From an uncultured Pelagibacteraceae bacterium (GTDB lineage: Bacteria; Pseudomonadota; Alphaproteobacteria; Pelagibacterales; Pelagibacteraceae): DNA of 64,000 nt. Below, piece after piece: positions 36,364 through 44,810 of the stretch (within the stretch, counting starts at the first letter, position 1; each line of letters opens with the position of its first letter). Where the stretch lies: assembly GCA_902618205.1 (NCBI GenBank), contig CACMZL010000004.1:1-64000 (forward strand), read 5' to 3'. Made by a program: the position numbers and the translations under genes. The notes beneath the pieces were generated by a model that saw nothing but the letters and a program-made list of their open reading frames with translations, did no database searches and had not been told where the DNA came from.

Positions 36364-37080
36364 TTATTTTTTCTCTGCTGGAGCTTTTCCTTCTTCTTTT
36401 CCTTTATCACCATCTGCAGCTTTTTCTGCACCTTCTTCAGGTTTCGCGTCTCCATCCGCAGCTGCCTCCGCACCTTCTCCGCCTTCTCCCTCAGCTTCTG
36501 CTGGTTTTTCAGGCTCTTTAACAACTGTTGGTGCTGCTACAGTCGCGATTACAAAGTCTCTTCCTTGAATTGTAGGTGTTACATTTTCAGGTAAATTTAT
36601 AAAAGATATTTTAATACTTGCTCCAATATCTAAGTTATTTAAATCCACAACTAACTCTGTTGGTATGTTTTCTGTAGGACATCTTAATTCAACTTTTCGT
36701 CTTACTATATTCAAAACTCCACCTCTTTTTAATCCTGGTGATAGTTCATGGTTTATAAATTTAACTGGAATTTCTAAAATTACTTTTGCACCTTTAACAA
36801 TTCTTAAAAAATCTAAATGTATAGGCTCATCTGTAACTGTATCAAAATCAATTACTCTTGGTAAAACTTTTTGTTCTTTCCCATCAATATTAATTGAAAT
36901 TATATTTGATAAAATATTTTCTTTATTTAATATATTTTTTACTTCTTTAACAGAGACGGAGATTTTTTGATTTGGCTCCTCTCCTCCATAAATTATTCCT
37001 GGAACCATACCTTTTATTCTAAGAGATTTTACTTCACCCTTAGTTTTTGTTTCTCTTATTGTAGCTGTTAATAAACTCAT
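36364..37080 (-). CDS. rplY: 50S ribosomal protein L25/CTC with an acidic, low-complexity tail
   Basis: A 238-residue long-form L25 that binds 5S rRNA. The L25 domain covers about 1-90 (ETKTKGEVKSLRIKGMVPGIIYG) and the CTC beta domain runs to about 182. Residues from about 186 on consist almost only of Glu, Ala, Gly, Lys, Pro and Asp. The DNA for this tail (36367-36525) is clearly richer in GC than its surroundings, because Ala, Gly and Pro codons need it. A charged C-terminal extension is common in CTC proteins, so only the composition stands out. It precedes pth by 28 bp. Confidence 0.95.
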   Translation of the reverse strand: MSLLTATIRETKTKGEVKSLRIKGMVPGIIYGGEEPNQKISVSVKEVKNILNKENILSNIISINIDGKEQKVLPRVIDFDTVTDEPIHLDFLRIVKGAKVILEIPVKFINHELSPGLKRGGVLNIVRRKVELRCPTENIPTELVVDLNNLDIGASIKISFINLPENVTPTIQGRDFVIATVAAPTVVKEPEKPAEAEGEGGEGAEAAADGDAKPEEGAEKAADGDKGKEEGKAPAEKK

Positions 37081-37125
37081 AAAATGTCGGGTTTTTAACT
37101 TATGAAACTAAATTTTACAAGTAAA

Positions 37126-38058
37126 TTATTTAAATAGATCTGATACCGAGGTAGAATTTGATATTCTTTTAATAGCTTCTCCAACCAAATTAGAGATTGT
37201 TAATACCTCAATATTCTTAGCTTTTTTAACTTTCATTGAATTATCTATTGTATCAGTTACAACTAAATTTTTTATCGAAGATTTCTTAATTTTTTCAACA
37301 GCATTACCACTTAATACACCATGTGTTACATACACATGAACATCTTTAGCTCCTCTTTTTTTTAATTCAGAAGCTGCATTTACAATTGTTCCACCAGAGT
37401 CAATTATATCATCAACTAATATACAAGTTTTATTTTTCACATTTCCAATTACATTCATCACTTCTGATTTTCCAGGAGCAGGTCTTCTTTTGTCTACTAT
37501 GGCTAAATCTACATTTAACAACTTTCCTAAAGCCCTTGCTCTTGCGGTACCACCGACATCTGGAGCAACACAGATTATATTATTTTTTTTTAATTTCTTT
37601 TTTATATGTCTCGCAAATATTGGAGTTGCAAATAAGTTATCTACTGGAATATCAAAAAATCCTTGAATTTGTCCAGAATGCAAATCAACTGTGACGACTC
37701 TATCTGCACCTGCTTTCGCAATAAGATTAGATACAAGTTTTGCAGATATAGATGTTCTAGGAACGACCTTTCTATCTTGTCTTGCATATCCAAAATATGG
37801 GATCACAGCAGTTATATTTTTGGCCGATGATCTTTTTAAAGCATCTATGGATAATAACAATTCCATTAAATTGTCGTTCGCAGGAGATGAAACGGATTGA
37901 ATTAAAAAAATACTATTACCTCTAATATTTTCGTTAATTTCAATATAAATTTCTCCATCTGCAAATTTTCTTATGTTTGAATTCACTAGTCTATTTTTCA
38001 AAAATTTGGATATTTTTTGACTAAGATGTTTATTGCTGTTTCCTGTGAGAATTTTCAT
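37126..38058 (-). CDS. prs: Ribose-phosphate pyrophosphokinase
   Basis: A 310-residue PRPP synthase, making the precursor of nucleotides, histidine and tryptophan. Signatures include FADGEIYIEINENIRG, the ATP-binding GYARQDRKVVPRTSISAK, the metal-binding DLHSGQIQGFFDIPVDNL and the PRPP loop ILVDDIIDSGGT. Full length. It follows pgeF after 10 bp and is in line with the rplY group. Confidence 0.97.
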   Translation of the reverse strand: MKILTGNSNKHLSQKISKFLKNRLVNSNIRKFADGEIYIEINENIRGNSIFLIQSVSSPANDNLMELLLSIDALKRSSAKNITAVIPYFGYARQDRKVVPRTSISAKLVSNLIAKAGADRVVTVDLHSGQIQGFFDIPVDNLFATPIFARHIKKKLKKNNIICVAPDVGGTARARALGKLLNVDLAIVDKRRPAPGKSEVMNVIGNVKNKTCILVDDIIDSGGTIVNAASELKKRGAKDVHVYVTHGVLSGNAVEKIKKSSIKNLVVTDTIDNSMKVKKAKNIEVLTISNLVGEAIKRISNSTSVSDLFK

Positions 38059-38068
38059 CCGCGATATC

Positions 38069-38821
38069 CTATTTAATCATAATTGCAGAAATATTTCTAC
38101 CATAATCGTTATGCTTATTTTTTTTTGATCTCCTAGAACTAAAAAAGTTATTTTCTAGACTGAAGGTATCTTTTCTTATTATATCTATTTTTTTAACTCC
38201 ATTTTCATAAAATTGAGATTTTATATATTTGGTTAAATCAAAAAAAATTTTTTTCTTTTTAAATGTGAAAAAATTCACATTTTTTTTATTTTTGTCCTTA
38301 AACAATTTAAAAAAATCATTTTTTACCTCATAGCTGTTTTTTTTTATACATGGCCCAATGCAAGCAATCATATCTTTCTCTGAGCATCCATTTTTTTTTA
38401 AAAGTTGAATTGTGTTCTTTACTATTCCTTTAAAGGCTCCTTTCCATCCAGCATGAATTGCACCAACAAATTTTTGCTTTTTTTCTATAATTAGAATTGG
38501 TGCACAGTCTGCAGTGAGTATACTAATCGCTATATTTTGTTTATTTGTAATCATTGCATCTCCGGTCATTTTTTTTTTTGGAATTCTACTGATTTTATAA
38601 ACCTTATTGCTGTGAATTTGATTAAGAGAAACTAGATTTTCACTATTACAGCCTATTCTCTTTGAAACTACTTTTAAATTTTTATTTATATTAGCAATTT
38701 TATCTTTTGACCCCTTTCCACAATTTAAACTTTTGTAGATTCCTTTTGAGGTACCGCCTAATCTATTAAAAAAATAATGCGAAACGTATTTTTGATTTCT
38801 TAAAATTTTTGACTTAATCAC
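38069..38821 (-). CDS. pgeF: PgeF/YfiH-family polyphenol oxidase / purine nucleoside phosphorylase-like protein
   Basis: A 250-residue member of the DUF152 (Cu-oxidase_4) family. The metal-site motifs are TADCAPILI and AIHAGWKGAFKGIV, with QIHSNKVY upstream and a late Cys in IGPCIKKNSYEV. Members are described as laccase-like, as purine nucleoside phosphorylases, or as peptidoglycan editing factors; the sequence does not select among them. It overlaps midA by 4 nt, an order (lgt-midA-pgeF) conserved in alphaproteobacteria. Confidence 0.9.
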   Translation of the reverse strand: MIKSKILRNQKYVSHYFFNRLGGTSKGIYKSLNCGKGSKDKIANINKNLKVVSKRIGCNSENLVSLNQIHSNKVYKISRIPKKKMTGDAMITNKQNIAISILTADCAPILIIEKKQKFVGAIHAGWKGAFKGIVKNTIQLLKKNGCSEKDMIACIGPCIKKNSYEVKNDFFKLFKDKNKKNVNFFTFKKKKIFFDLTKYIKSQFYENGVKKIDIIRKDTFSLENNFFSSRRSKKNKHNDYGRNISAIMIK

Positions 38822-39858
38822 TTAAAACCCAAATTAAAATTATTTTTGGATTTGCTTACAAATAATACTTTAAACAAAGAGCCCATATGTTTTGCATCAA
38901 TTAATCTTTTTATTCTATAAAATATGTCAGCTTTCTTACTAAATTGTAAATTTTTACTTATTATCTCAGCTCTTTTTAATATCCCTAATTTAATTAAAAA
39001 ATTACCTTGGGTTGTTATTAAAGATTTTAAATTAGAATTTGCAAACTCTTTCTTATACATTTTAAAATTTATTAAATGAGTAATATCTGAATTATAGGGA
39101 TTTTCTAAAAAACTAATTTGTCTATGCTTCTCAACACTTTGTAAAGTATTTTTCATTTTTCCACTGGTAAAGCCATAGTCTATCATTAATAAACCACCAT
39201 TATTTTTAAAAATAAAATTCGCTATTTCGTTAACAAATTTCATTGCTGAAGGTGAATATTCAACAAACTTTTCTTTTTTTATATCCTTACCTAAATATTT
39301 CTCAATTATTTTTGACGATACTTTTTGATCACAAACTTCAAACTTATTTTTTTTGTATGCTACATATTTTTCATACCAATTATTGTTTTTCATTAAAAAC
39401 TGTTTGATGGGAAAAGCATCAAAAAACTCATTAGCTAAGAATATAGTTGGAGCCTTTGGAATTTCTTTTAAATTCTTAATCCAACCTACTTTTTTTTTGT
39501 CTATTTTAGTCTTCTGAATTTTTATTAGTAATGGACTTTTTTCTAAAATTAAGAAATTGGCAGATAAATTAATTTCACTAAAATTATTTAAAGTTTTTAT
39601 AATTTGTGACATCATTTCACCGTTGCCTGCACCTAGTTCGATAATATTTATTTTTTTTGGCTTTTTTAAATTCTCCCAAAAAGAAATTAACCAAATAGAT
39701 ATCATTTCTGAAAAAAGAACAGAAATATTGGGAGATGTTATGAAGTCACCTTTTTTTCCAAAAGGATTTTTTTTAATATAATAACCATTATCTTTGTCAT
39801 ACAAAGATTTGTAAATAAATCTATCCAATGAGATTTTTTTATTGTGTCCTATTAGCAT
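38818..39858 (-). CDS. SAM-dependent methyltransferase, MidA/NDUFAF7 family
   Basis: A 346-residue class I methyltransferase. The SAM site is IIELGAGNGEMM, after the family N-terminus YIKKNPFGKKGDFITSPNIS; LANEFFDAFPIKQF and GGLLMIDYGF are also diagnostic. The mitochondrial relative NDUFAF7 dimethylates an arginine in complex I; a similar role is inferred here. It overlaps lgt by 20 nt and pgeF by 4 nt. Confidence 0.92.
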   Translation of the reverse strand: MLIGHNKKISLDRFIYKSLYDKDNGYYIKKNPFGKKGDFITSPNISVLFSEMISIWLISFWENLKKPKKINIIELGAGNGEMMSQIIKTLNNFSEINLSANFLILEKSPLLIKIQKTKIDKKKVGWIKNLKEIPKAPTIFLANEFFDAFPIKQFLMKNNNWYEKYVAYKKNKFEVCDQKVSSKIIEKYLGKDIKKEKFVEYSPSAMKFVNEIANFIFKNNGGLLMIDYGFTSGKMKNTLQSVEKHRQISFLENPYNSDITHLINFKMYKKEFANSNLKSLITTQGNFLIKLGILKRAEIISKNLQFSKKADIFYRIKRLIDAKHMGSLFKVLFVSKSKNNFNLGFK

Positions 39859-40615
39859 TTTTATAATAGATGATAATTAATCCGCAGGTTAGCGCTATAC
39901 AACTTATTATTTGCCCCATACTCAAGTTGAAAAATAAATAACCTAGTTGTTGATCAGGTTCTCTGAAGAACTCGATAACAAATCTAAAAAATGAGTATAA
40001 AATTAAAAAATACCCCGAAATAATCCCAGGTATGTTCCTTAATCTATTAAACATCAAACTTAAAATAATAAATAGAACAACTCCCTCAAATATTGCCTCA
40101 TAAATTTGTGAAGGATGTCGATTTAAATCATCAATTTTTATAAACTTTACCGACCATGGTACATTTGTTGCTATGCCATAAAGTTCTGAGTTTATGAAAT
40201 TTGATATTCTTCCTAAAAAAATTCCTACAGGAGAACAAACAGCAACCACATCTAAATAAATAAAAATATTTTGATTTCTATTTTTGCAGAAAAAATAAGT
40301 TCCAATAATAATTCCAATTAGCGCACCGTGAAAAGACATACCTCCTTGCCAAATTTTTATAATCTCAACTGGATTACTAATAAAATAAATTGGGTCATAA
40401 ATAATTACATATCCGAGTCTTCCACCAAGGATAATACTTATGATCAAATAAGTTATATAATCATCGAAATATTCTCTCTGAGTGTTATCTTTGATTAGTT
40501 TGTTTTTTGCAAAATACCAGCCAAATACTAAGCCAAATATATAAGACAAGGAATACCATCTAATTTCTAATGAAAAGATCTCAAAAGCGACTGGGTCAAA
40601 ATTATTAATAAACAT
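39839..40615 (-). CDS. lgt: Prolipoprotein diacylglyceryl transferase
   Basis: A 258-residue inner-membrane enzyme adding diacylglycerol to the lipobox Cys of prolipoproteins. Seven membrane segments are apparent. The Lgt signature is GRISNFINSELYG, and the essential His-Gly segment is GMSFHGALIG; WYSLSYIFGLVFGW opens the first helix region. It overlaps midA and is divergent from the UbiK-like gene across a 48-bp gap that contains an inverted repeat. Confidence 0.96.
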   Translation of the reverse strand: MFINNFDPVAFEIFSLEIRWYSLSYIFGLVFGWYFAKNKLIKDNTQREYFDDYITYLIISIILGGRLGYVIIYDPIYFISNPVEIIKIWQGGMSFHGALIGIIIGTYFFCKNRNQNIFIYLDVVAVCSPVGIFLGRISNFINSELYGIATNVPWSVKFIKIDDLNRHPSQIYEAIFEGVVLFIILSLMFNRLRNIPGIISGYFLILYSFFRFVIEFFREPDQQLGYLFFNLSMGQIISCIALTCGLIIIYYKNANRTQ

Positions 40616-40621
40616 TTAATT

Positions 40622-40640
40622 GTAATATTATAAATATTAC
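40622..40640. promoter_or_regulatory. Inverted repeat between lgt and the UbiK-like gene
   Basis: GTAATATT-ATA-AATATTAC, perfect 8-bp arms with a 3-nt centre, 7 bp upstream of lgt and 23 bp upstream of the UbiK-like gene. As the only structured element in the divergent gap it may be an operator, though it is AT-dominated. Confidence 0.4.
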
Positions 40641-40663
40641 TTAAACTTTGATAAGAAATTATT

Positions 40664-40906
40664 ATGTCAAAATCAAGATTCGTATTCGATAAATTTGCAA
40701 AATTTTTGGAAGAAGGACTGGTCAATTACAAAGATTTTAGTGATGAAGTCGTAAATATTTTACGATCAAAAAAAGAGGAAATTATTCTTAAAATGAATTT
40801 AGTAAGCAAAGATGAAATAGATATAATAAATAAAAGAATTGAAAAATTAGAAAAAAAAATTGCTGAAAAAAAAATTAAAAAAAAAACTAAACGGGCAAAG
40901 AAATAA
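40664..40906 (+). CDS. UbiK/BMFP-family accessory protein
   Basis: An 80-residue helical protein of the BMFP (membrane fusogenic, YqiC/UbiK) family. The pattern is an N-terminal amphipathic helix (FDKFAKFLEEGLV), then a segment like MNLVSKDEIDIINKRIEKLEKKI, which is the family's coiled-coil hallmark, then a Lys-rich tail. UbiK helps the ubiquinone-biosynthesis complex on lipid carriers. Its 3' end overlaps the histidine kinase gene by 20 nt in convergent orientation. Confidence 0.85.
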   Translation: MSKSRFVFDKFAKFLEEGLVNYKDFSDEVVNILRSKKEEIILKMNLVSKDEIDIINKRIEKLEKKIAEKKIKKKTKRAKK

Positions 40907-42209
40907 TAACTTTTAATCCACCTAAACTAGACTTATCAAATTTAAGATCTCCTCCATGTGATTTTACTACATCTGATGATATAGCTAAGCCAAGACCAAC
41001 ACTAGACTTTGTTTCTGATCTACTTTTGTCAATTTTATAAAATGGTTTTAAAACATTTTGATGTTCCTTCTGTGGTATTCCTGGACCATCATCCTCAATT
41101 GAAATACTAATAGTTGATCTTCCCTTTTTTAGATACAATTCAACATTATCAGCAAATTTTAAAGAATTATCTATAAGGTTATTAATACATCTGCTAATTA
41201 AATTCTTTCTTCCATCAAAATAAACCCTCTCTTTTAAAAAATATTTTATATTTGGTTTCTCATATTTTTTACAAATATCTTCAAGAAGAACAGAGATATC
41301 AAACGTTTCAGTTTTATCTTTTGCACCAGATCTTGCGAATTGAAGATATTCATTTAACATTTTTTCCATTTCATCTACATCTCTTGAGAGTTTTTCTACA
41401 ACACTTTTATCTTTAATCATCGCTATTTGAAGTTTTATCCTTGTCAGAGGTGTTCTTAAATCATGGCTGATACCGGATAGCATCTCAGATCTTTGATTAA
41501 GATGTCTAATTATTCTTTTTCTCATTTTGTCAAACTCTAAACCAGCTTTTCGGATTTCAAGTGCTCCAGAAGGTCTAAATTCGTCTATATCCTCTCCCCG
41601 ACCAAATCTTTCAGATGCCTCTGCAAGTTTAGTTATGGGTCTAGTTTGATTCTTTAAAAAAATTATTGCTACAGCTATCATTAACAATGCTGGCAATGTT
41701 ATCCAAAGACCAAATAATCTAGCCGAACTCGTAGTTAGTCTATCCCTTGGAATATAAAATTGAAAATATCCTTTTGAATATCCTATTTTTAAATCAACAA
41801 CCTCTTTAAAGTTAGTTGTATCAAACCAATAAGTTAAATTTTTTTTCTTTAATTCCCTTCTTAGTGATCGATCAACTGGACTGAACCATCTTTCTGGTAT
41901 TTTATCTGGTAAGATTTTATCTTTTTCATATTTAATATTAAATCCCAAGTGTTCTTTGAATAAAATTATTATAAAATCTTTGTTCGTTTCATCGTTATCA
42001 TAAGCGTCTACAAAAGTTTTGACTTCTGAGACTAATGCTCTTGTCATTCCAGAATTAGTTTTGATCCATAGACTATCAAAAAAAACTAACGAAATAGTAA
42101 TTTGCATAACAACTATTGGAACAGCAACTATGAGTAGACCTCTATAAAAAAGTCTTTTAGGTAAGATATTTTTTATATATTTACTCAATCCATAAAACAT
42201 AACCTTCAC
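40887..42209 (-). CDS. Sensor histidine kinase, EnvZ/OmpB type
   Basis: A 440-residue membrane kinase. Helices at about 21-44 and 168-192 enclose a ~120-residue periplasmic sensor domain; a HAMP segment follows (TRPITKLAEASERFGRGED), then the H box SGISHDLRTPLTR with the phospho-accepting His, N box CINNLIDNSLKFADN, and ATP-lid motifs DDGPGIP and SVGLGLAIS. The 'DLRTPLTR' box and domain order match EnvZ. It overlaps its response regulator by 29 nt. The signal sensed is unknown. Confidence 0.93.
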   Translation of the reverse strand: MKVMFYGLSKYIKNILPKRLFYRGLLIVAVPIVVMQITISLVFFDSLWIKTNSGMTRALVSEVKTFVDAYDNDETNKDFIIILFKEHLGFNIKYEKDKILPDKIPERWFSPVDRSLRRELKKKNLTYWFDTTNFKEVVDLKIGYSKGYFQFYIPRDRLTTSSARLFGLWITLPALLMIAVAIIFLKNQTRPITKLAEASERFGRGEDIDEFRPSGALEIRKAGLEFDKMRKRIIRHLNQRSEMLSGISHDLRTPLTRIKLQIAMIKDKSVVEKLSRDVDEMEKMLNEYLQFARSGAKDKTETFDISVLLEDICKKYEKPNIKYFLKERVYFDGRKNLISRCINNLIDNSLKFADNVELYLKKGRSTISISIEDDGPGIPQKEHQNVLKPFYKIDKSRSETKSSVGLGLAISSDVVKSHGGDLKFDKSSLGGLKVIISLPV

Positions 42210-42858
42210 CTCTTATTGTTTGTAAATAATTTGGGCTTTTGGGATCTTCTTCAATTTTCTTTCTAAGTCTTGTGATTATTACATCAACTGATCTTTCTTT
42301 ATCAATTTTTATAAGATTTCCAATTTCCTCTCTTTTAAATATTTTTCCAGGAGAGTTAACCATTTTATCTAAAATTATTTTTTCTGTATTATTGATTTTT
42401 ATTGATTTATCGTTTTTCAAAATAAACTGCTTGTTAAGATCTATTTCAATTTTACCAAATTTAAATTTTCTTTTTGTATTTCTATATTTTGTTTTATTTA
42501 GGATATTATTAATTCTAAGTATTAATTCTTTAGGCTCAAAAGGTTTTGGAAGGTAATCATCTGCCCCAATATCTAAACCCTCTATTCTCTCTGAAGCTTC
42601 ACCTTTTGCTGTTAAAAGAATTATTGGGGTTGAGATTTTGTCTTTATTTTCTTTTGTAAATTCTAATCCACTTTTGCCTGGCATCATTATATCAAGCACT
42701 ATTAAATCAAATTTTATAACTTTAACTTTTTCAAGAGCATCTTCGGCGCTATTTGAGCTCGTTACGAGATAGTTATTTTGTGAAAGATATTCTTTAACTA
42801 ATTCTCTTATGCCATCATCGTCATCTACAACTAAAATATGCGCTTTAAATTTTTCCAT
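42181..42858 (-). CDS. OmpR-family response regulator
   Basis: A 225-residue two-domain regulator. The receiver has the acidic pair in VDDDDG, phospho-acceptor D56 (LIVLDIMMPGKSG), the T/S and K switch residues (LLTAKGE, LPKPFEP). The C-terminal winged helix carries RSVDVIITRLRKKIEEDPKSP and IRGEGYVLW. With an upstream MarR gene, the pair resembles petP-petR of Rhodobacter capsulatus, which sits next to the bc1 genes there; here petABC is about 8 kb away. Confidence 0.94.
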   Translation of the reverse strand: MEKFKAHILVVDDDDGIRELVKEYLSQNNYLVTSSNSAEDALEKVKVIKFDLIVLDIMMPGKSGLEFTKENKDKISTPIILLTAKGEASERIEGLDIGADDYLPKPFEPKELILRINNILNKTKYRNTKRKFKFGKIEIDLNKQFILKNDKSIKINNTEKIILDKMVNSPGKIFKREEIGNLIKIDKERSVDVIITRLRKKIEEDPKSPNYLQTIRGEGYVLWIE

Positions 42859-43288
42859 TGATTATTTTTTTTAAAACATTGTCAAAACTAACAACCTCAT
42901 TTGCTTTTGATGCGGAAAATGCTTGGTAAATTCTTTTCTTTTGAACTGAGAAAATTTCGTTAAATAATTTTTCTCCTTCATCTGTTAAGTAGACATGCTT
43001 TATTCTGGTATCTATTTGATCTTTCTCGTATTTTATAGCTTTTAGATTTATTAAATCTTTCAAAACTCTATTCAAACTTTGCTTAGTAACTTTCAACTTT
43101 CTTAAAAGGTCTGATATCGTAATACCCTCATATAATGAAATTAGGTGAATAACCTTATTATGTGCGACACCTATGGAGTATTTATTTAATACATTTTTAG
43201 CATCTGAGACTGTCTCTCTGTAACCAAGAAATATTTTTTCAATATATTGTTTGAGATCCTCATCTTTTAAATATAAAAGTTTTTTCAT
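42845..43288 (-). CDS. MarR-family transcriptional regulator
   Basis: A 147-residue winged-helix regulator. The recognition region is ITISDLLRKLKVTKQSLNRVLKDLI (given in parts: ISDLLRKLKVTKQSLNRV), followed by the beta wing with DQIDTRIKHVYLTDEGEKLF, the MarR DxRxxxxxLTxxG pattern. It is the first gene of the regulator trio, overlapping the response regulator by 14 nt, and is divergent from ilvE. A PetP-like role is possible by gene order. Confidence 0.9.
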   Translation of the reverse strand: MKKLLYLKDEDLKQYIEKIFLGYRETVSDAKNVLNKYSIGVAHNKVIHLISLYEGITISDLLRKLKVTKQSLNRVLKDLINLKAIKYEKDQIDTRIKHVYLTDEGEKLFNEIFSVQKKRIYQAFSASKANEVVSFDNVLKKIINGKI

Positions 43289-43302
43289 ATTGGTAAGTTA
43301 TA

Positions 43303-43331
43303 TTGACATATTATATATACAAATATATTTT
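43303..43331 (+). promoter_or_regulatory. Candidate promoter for ilvE
   Basis: A perfect -35 TTGACA at 43303-43308 is followed by TATATT (43324-43329, 15-bp spacing) or TATTTT (43326-43331, 17-bp spacing), with the ilvE ATG at 43348. It lies in the 59-bp gap shared with the divergent MarR gene, so MarR binding here is plausible. Confidence 0.4.
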
Positions 43332-43347
43332 TTTATAAAATTAAATA

Positions 43348-44229
43348 ATGATACCTTTCGATCAACGATCAGGAAAAATTTGGTACAATAATGAGCTTGT
43401 TGAGTGGCAAGATGCAAAATGCCATGTAATCAGTCATGGACTTCATTATGCAAGTTTAGTTTTTGAAGGTGAAAGAGTATACGACGGAGAAATATTTAAG
43501 CTAGAAGAGCATACAGACAGATTATTTTATTCTGCAAAAAGATTAGATATTAATATTCCTTATACAAAGGATGAAATAAATGAAGCTTCTAAAAAAATTG
43601 TAGCGGTTCAAAATATTCAAAATGGTTATGTTAGACCATTTGCGTGGAGAGGAAGTGAGATGATGGGTGTGTCTGCACAGAAAACTTCCATTAATGTAGC
43701 AATTGCGACATGGGAATGGCCCGCATATTTTGATCCAAAATTAAAAGCTGAAGGAATAAGATTAAATATTTCTAAATGGCGAAGACCAGCTCCAAATACT
43801 ATTCCATGGGATGCAAAAGCAGCTGGATTATATATGATTTGCACTCTTTCAAAACACGAAGCTGAACAACAAGGGTATTCTGAATCATTAATGTTAGATT
43901 TTGAAGGTAATGTTGCAGAAGGAACAAGTGCAAATATTTTTTTTAAAGATAAAAATCATGAATTACATACACCTATACCAGATTCCTTTTTAAATGGTAT
44001 TACAAGACAAGCTGTAATTGAATTAGCCAAATCAAAAAATATTAAAGTTCATGAAAGAAAAATTTCTCCAGATGAACTAGGTAATTTTGATGGATGTTTC
44101 TTAACTGGTACAGCAGCTGAAATAACTCCTGTTGCAAGCATAGCAGATCATAAATACAAAATTTGTGATGTTATATTAGGATTATCAAAAAGCTTTGATC
44201 AGTTGGTTAGACAAAAAAAGGCCGCCTAA
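43348..44229 (+). CDS. ilvE: Branched-chain amino acid aminotransferase
   Basis: A 293-residue fold-type IV PLP aminotransferase acting on Leu, Ile and Val. The PLP lysine is K157 (PWDAKAAGLYM). Other signatures: HGLHYASLVFEGER, ARPAPNTIP-like RRPAPNTIPWD, and LNGITRQAVIELAK with the EGTSANIFF and LTGTAAEITPV blocks. Overlaps the convergent pgsA 3' end by 4 nt. Confidence 0.94.
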   Translation: MIPFDQRSGKIWYNNELVEWQDAKCHVISHGLHYASLVFEGERVYDGEIFKLEEHTDRLFYSAKRLDINIPYTKDEINEASKKIVAVQNIQNGYVRPFAWRGSEMMGVSAQKTSINVAIATWEWPAYFDPKLKAEGIRLNISKWRRPAPNTIPWDAKAAGLYMICTLSKHEAEQQGYSESLMLDFEGNVAEGTSANIFFKDKNHELHTPIPDSFLNGITRQAVIELAKSKNIKVHERKISPDELGNFDGCFLTGTAAEITPVASIADHKYKICDVILGLSKSFDQLVRQKKAA

Positions 44230-44810
44230 TCTTTATTATCTTCAGATATTGCATGGTCTATTCCTTTTCTAAGATAATCATATCCAGTATAAAGTGTTAA
44301 AAACGCAGATAGCCATAAAATAATTATGCCAATTGTTTGAGCATTATAATCTTGAAAATTAATTAATTTATTTCCAGTTTCTCCGGTTAAAAGTATTGCT
44401 ATCGAAAACATCTGCAAGAATGTTTTAAGTTTTGCTAAATTAGAAACAGGAAGTTTTATTTTTCCTTTCGCTAAAAATTCTCTTAATCCTGAAATTAGTA
44501 TTTCTCTTGTAAGAATTATAATAGCTGCAATAACTTCGTAATTTTTTATTGTTTGGTCCATAACTAATAAAATTAATGCAGTTGCAACAATAATCTTATC
44601 AGCGATAGGATCTAAAAGTTCACCAAGTTTAGACTCTTCTTTAAACATCCTTGCCAAAAGGCCATCTAAAAAATCTGTAAATGAAGCAATTAGAAAAAGA
44701 GCAAATGGTATAACGTCACCATAAAATCCTGGAAGGTAGAAGGTAAAAACAAATATTGGAACAATTATTATTCGTCCAATTGTTAAATAATTAGGTATTT
44801 TAAATTTCAT
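44226..44810 (-). CDS. pgsA: CDP-diacylglycerol-glycerol-3-phosphate 3-phosphatidyltransferase
   Basis: A 194-residue membrane enzyme making phosphatidylglycerol phosphate. The CDP-alcohol phosphotransferase motif D-x2-D-G-x2-A-R-x8-G-x3-D-x3-D is visible as [10 protein letters not shown]...[11 protein letters not shown]. Four to five hydrophobic helices. The ATG overlaps the uvrC stop by 4 nt; uvrC-pgsA is a common alphaproteobacterial order. Confidence 0.96.
   Translation of the reverse strand: MKFKIPNYLTIGRIIIVPIFVFTFYLPGFYGDVIPFALFLIASFTDFLDGLLARMFKEESKLGELLDPIADKIIVATALILLVMDQTIKNYEVIAAIIILTREILISGLREFLAKGKIKLPVSNLAKLKTFLQMFSIAILLTGETGNKLINFQDYNAQTIGIIILWLSAFLTLYTGYDYLRKGIDHAISEDNKD

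Noticed and set aside
36299..36568. Plus-strand frames rich in Ser, Pro, Ala and Phe opposite rplY
   Set aside because: They are the complement of the low-complexity L25 tail and show only its repetitive composition.
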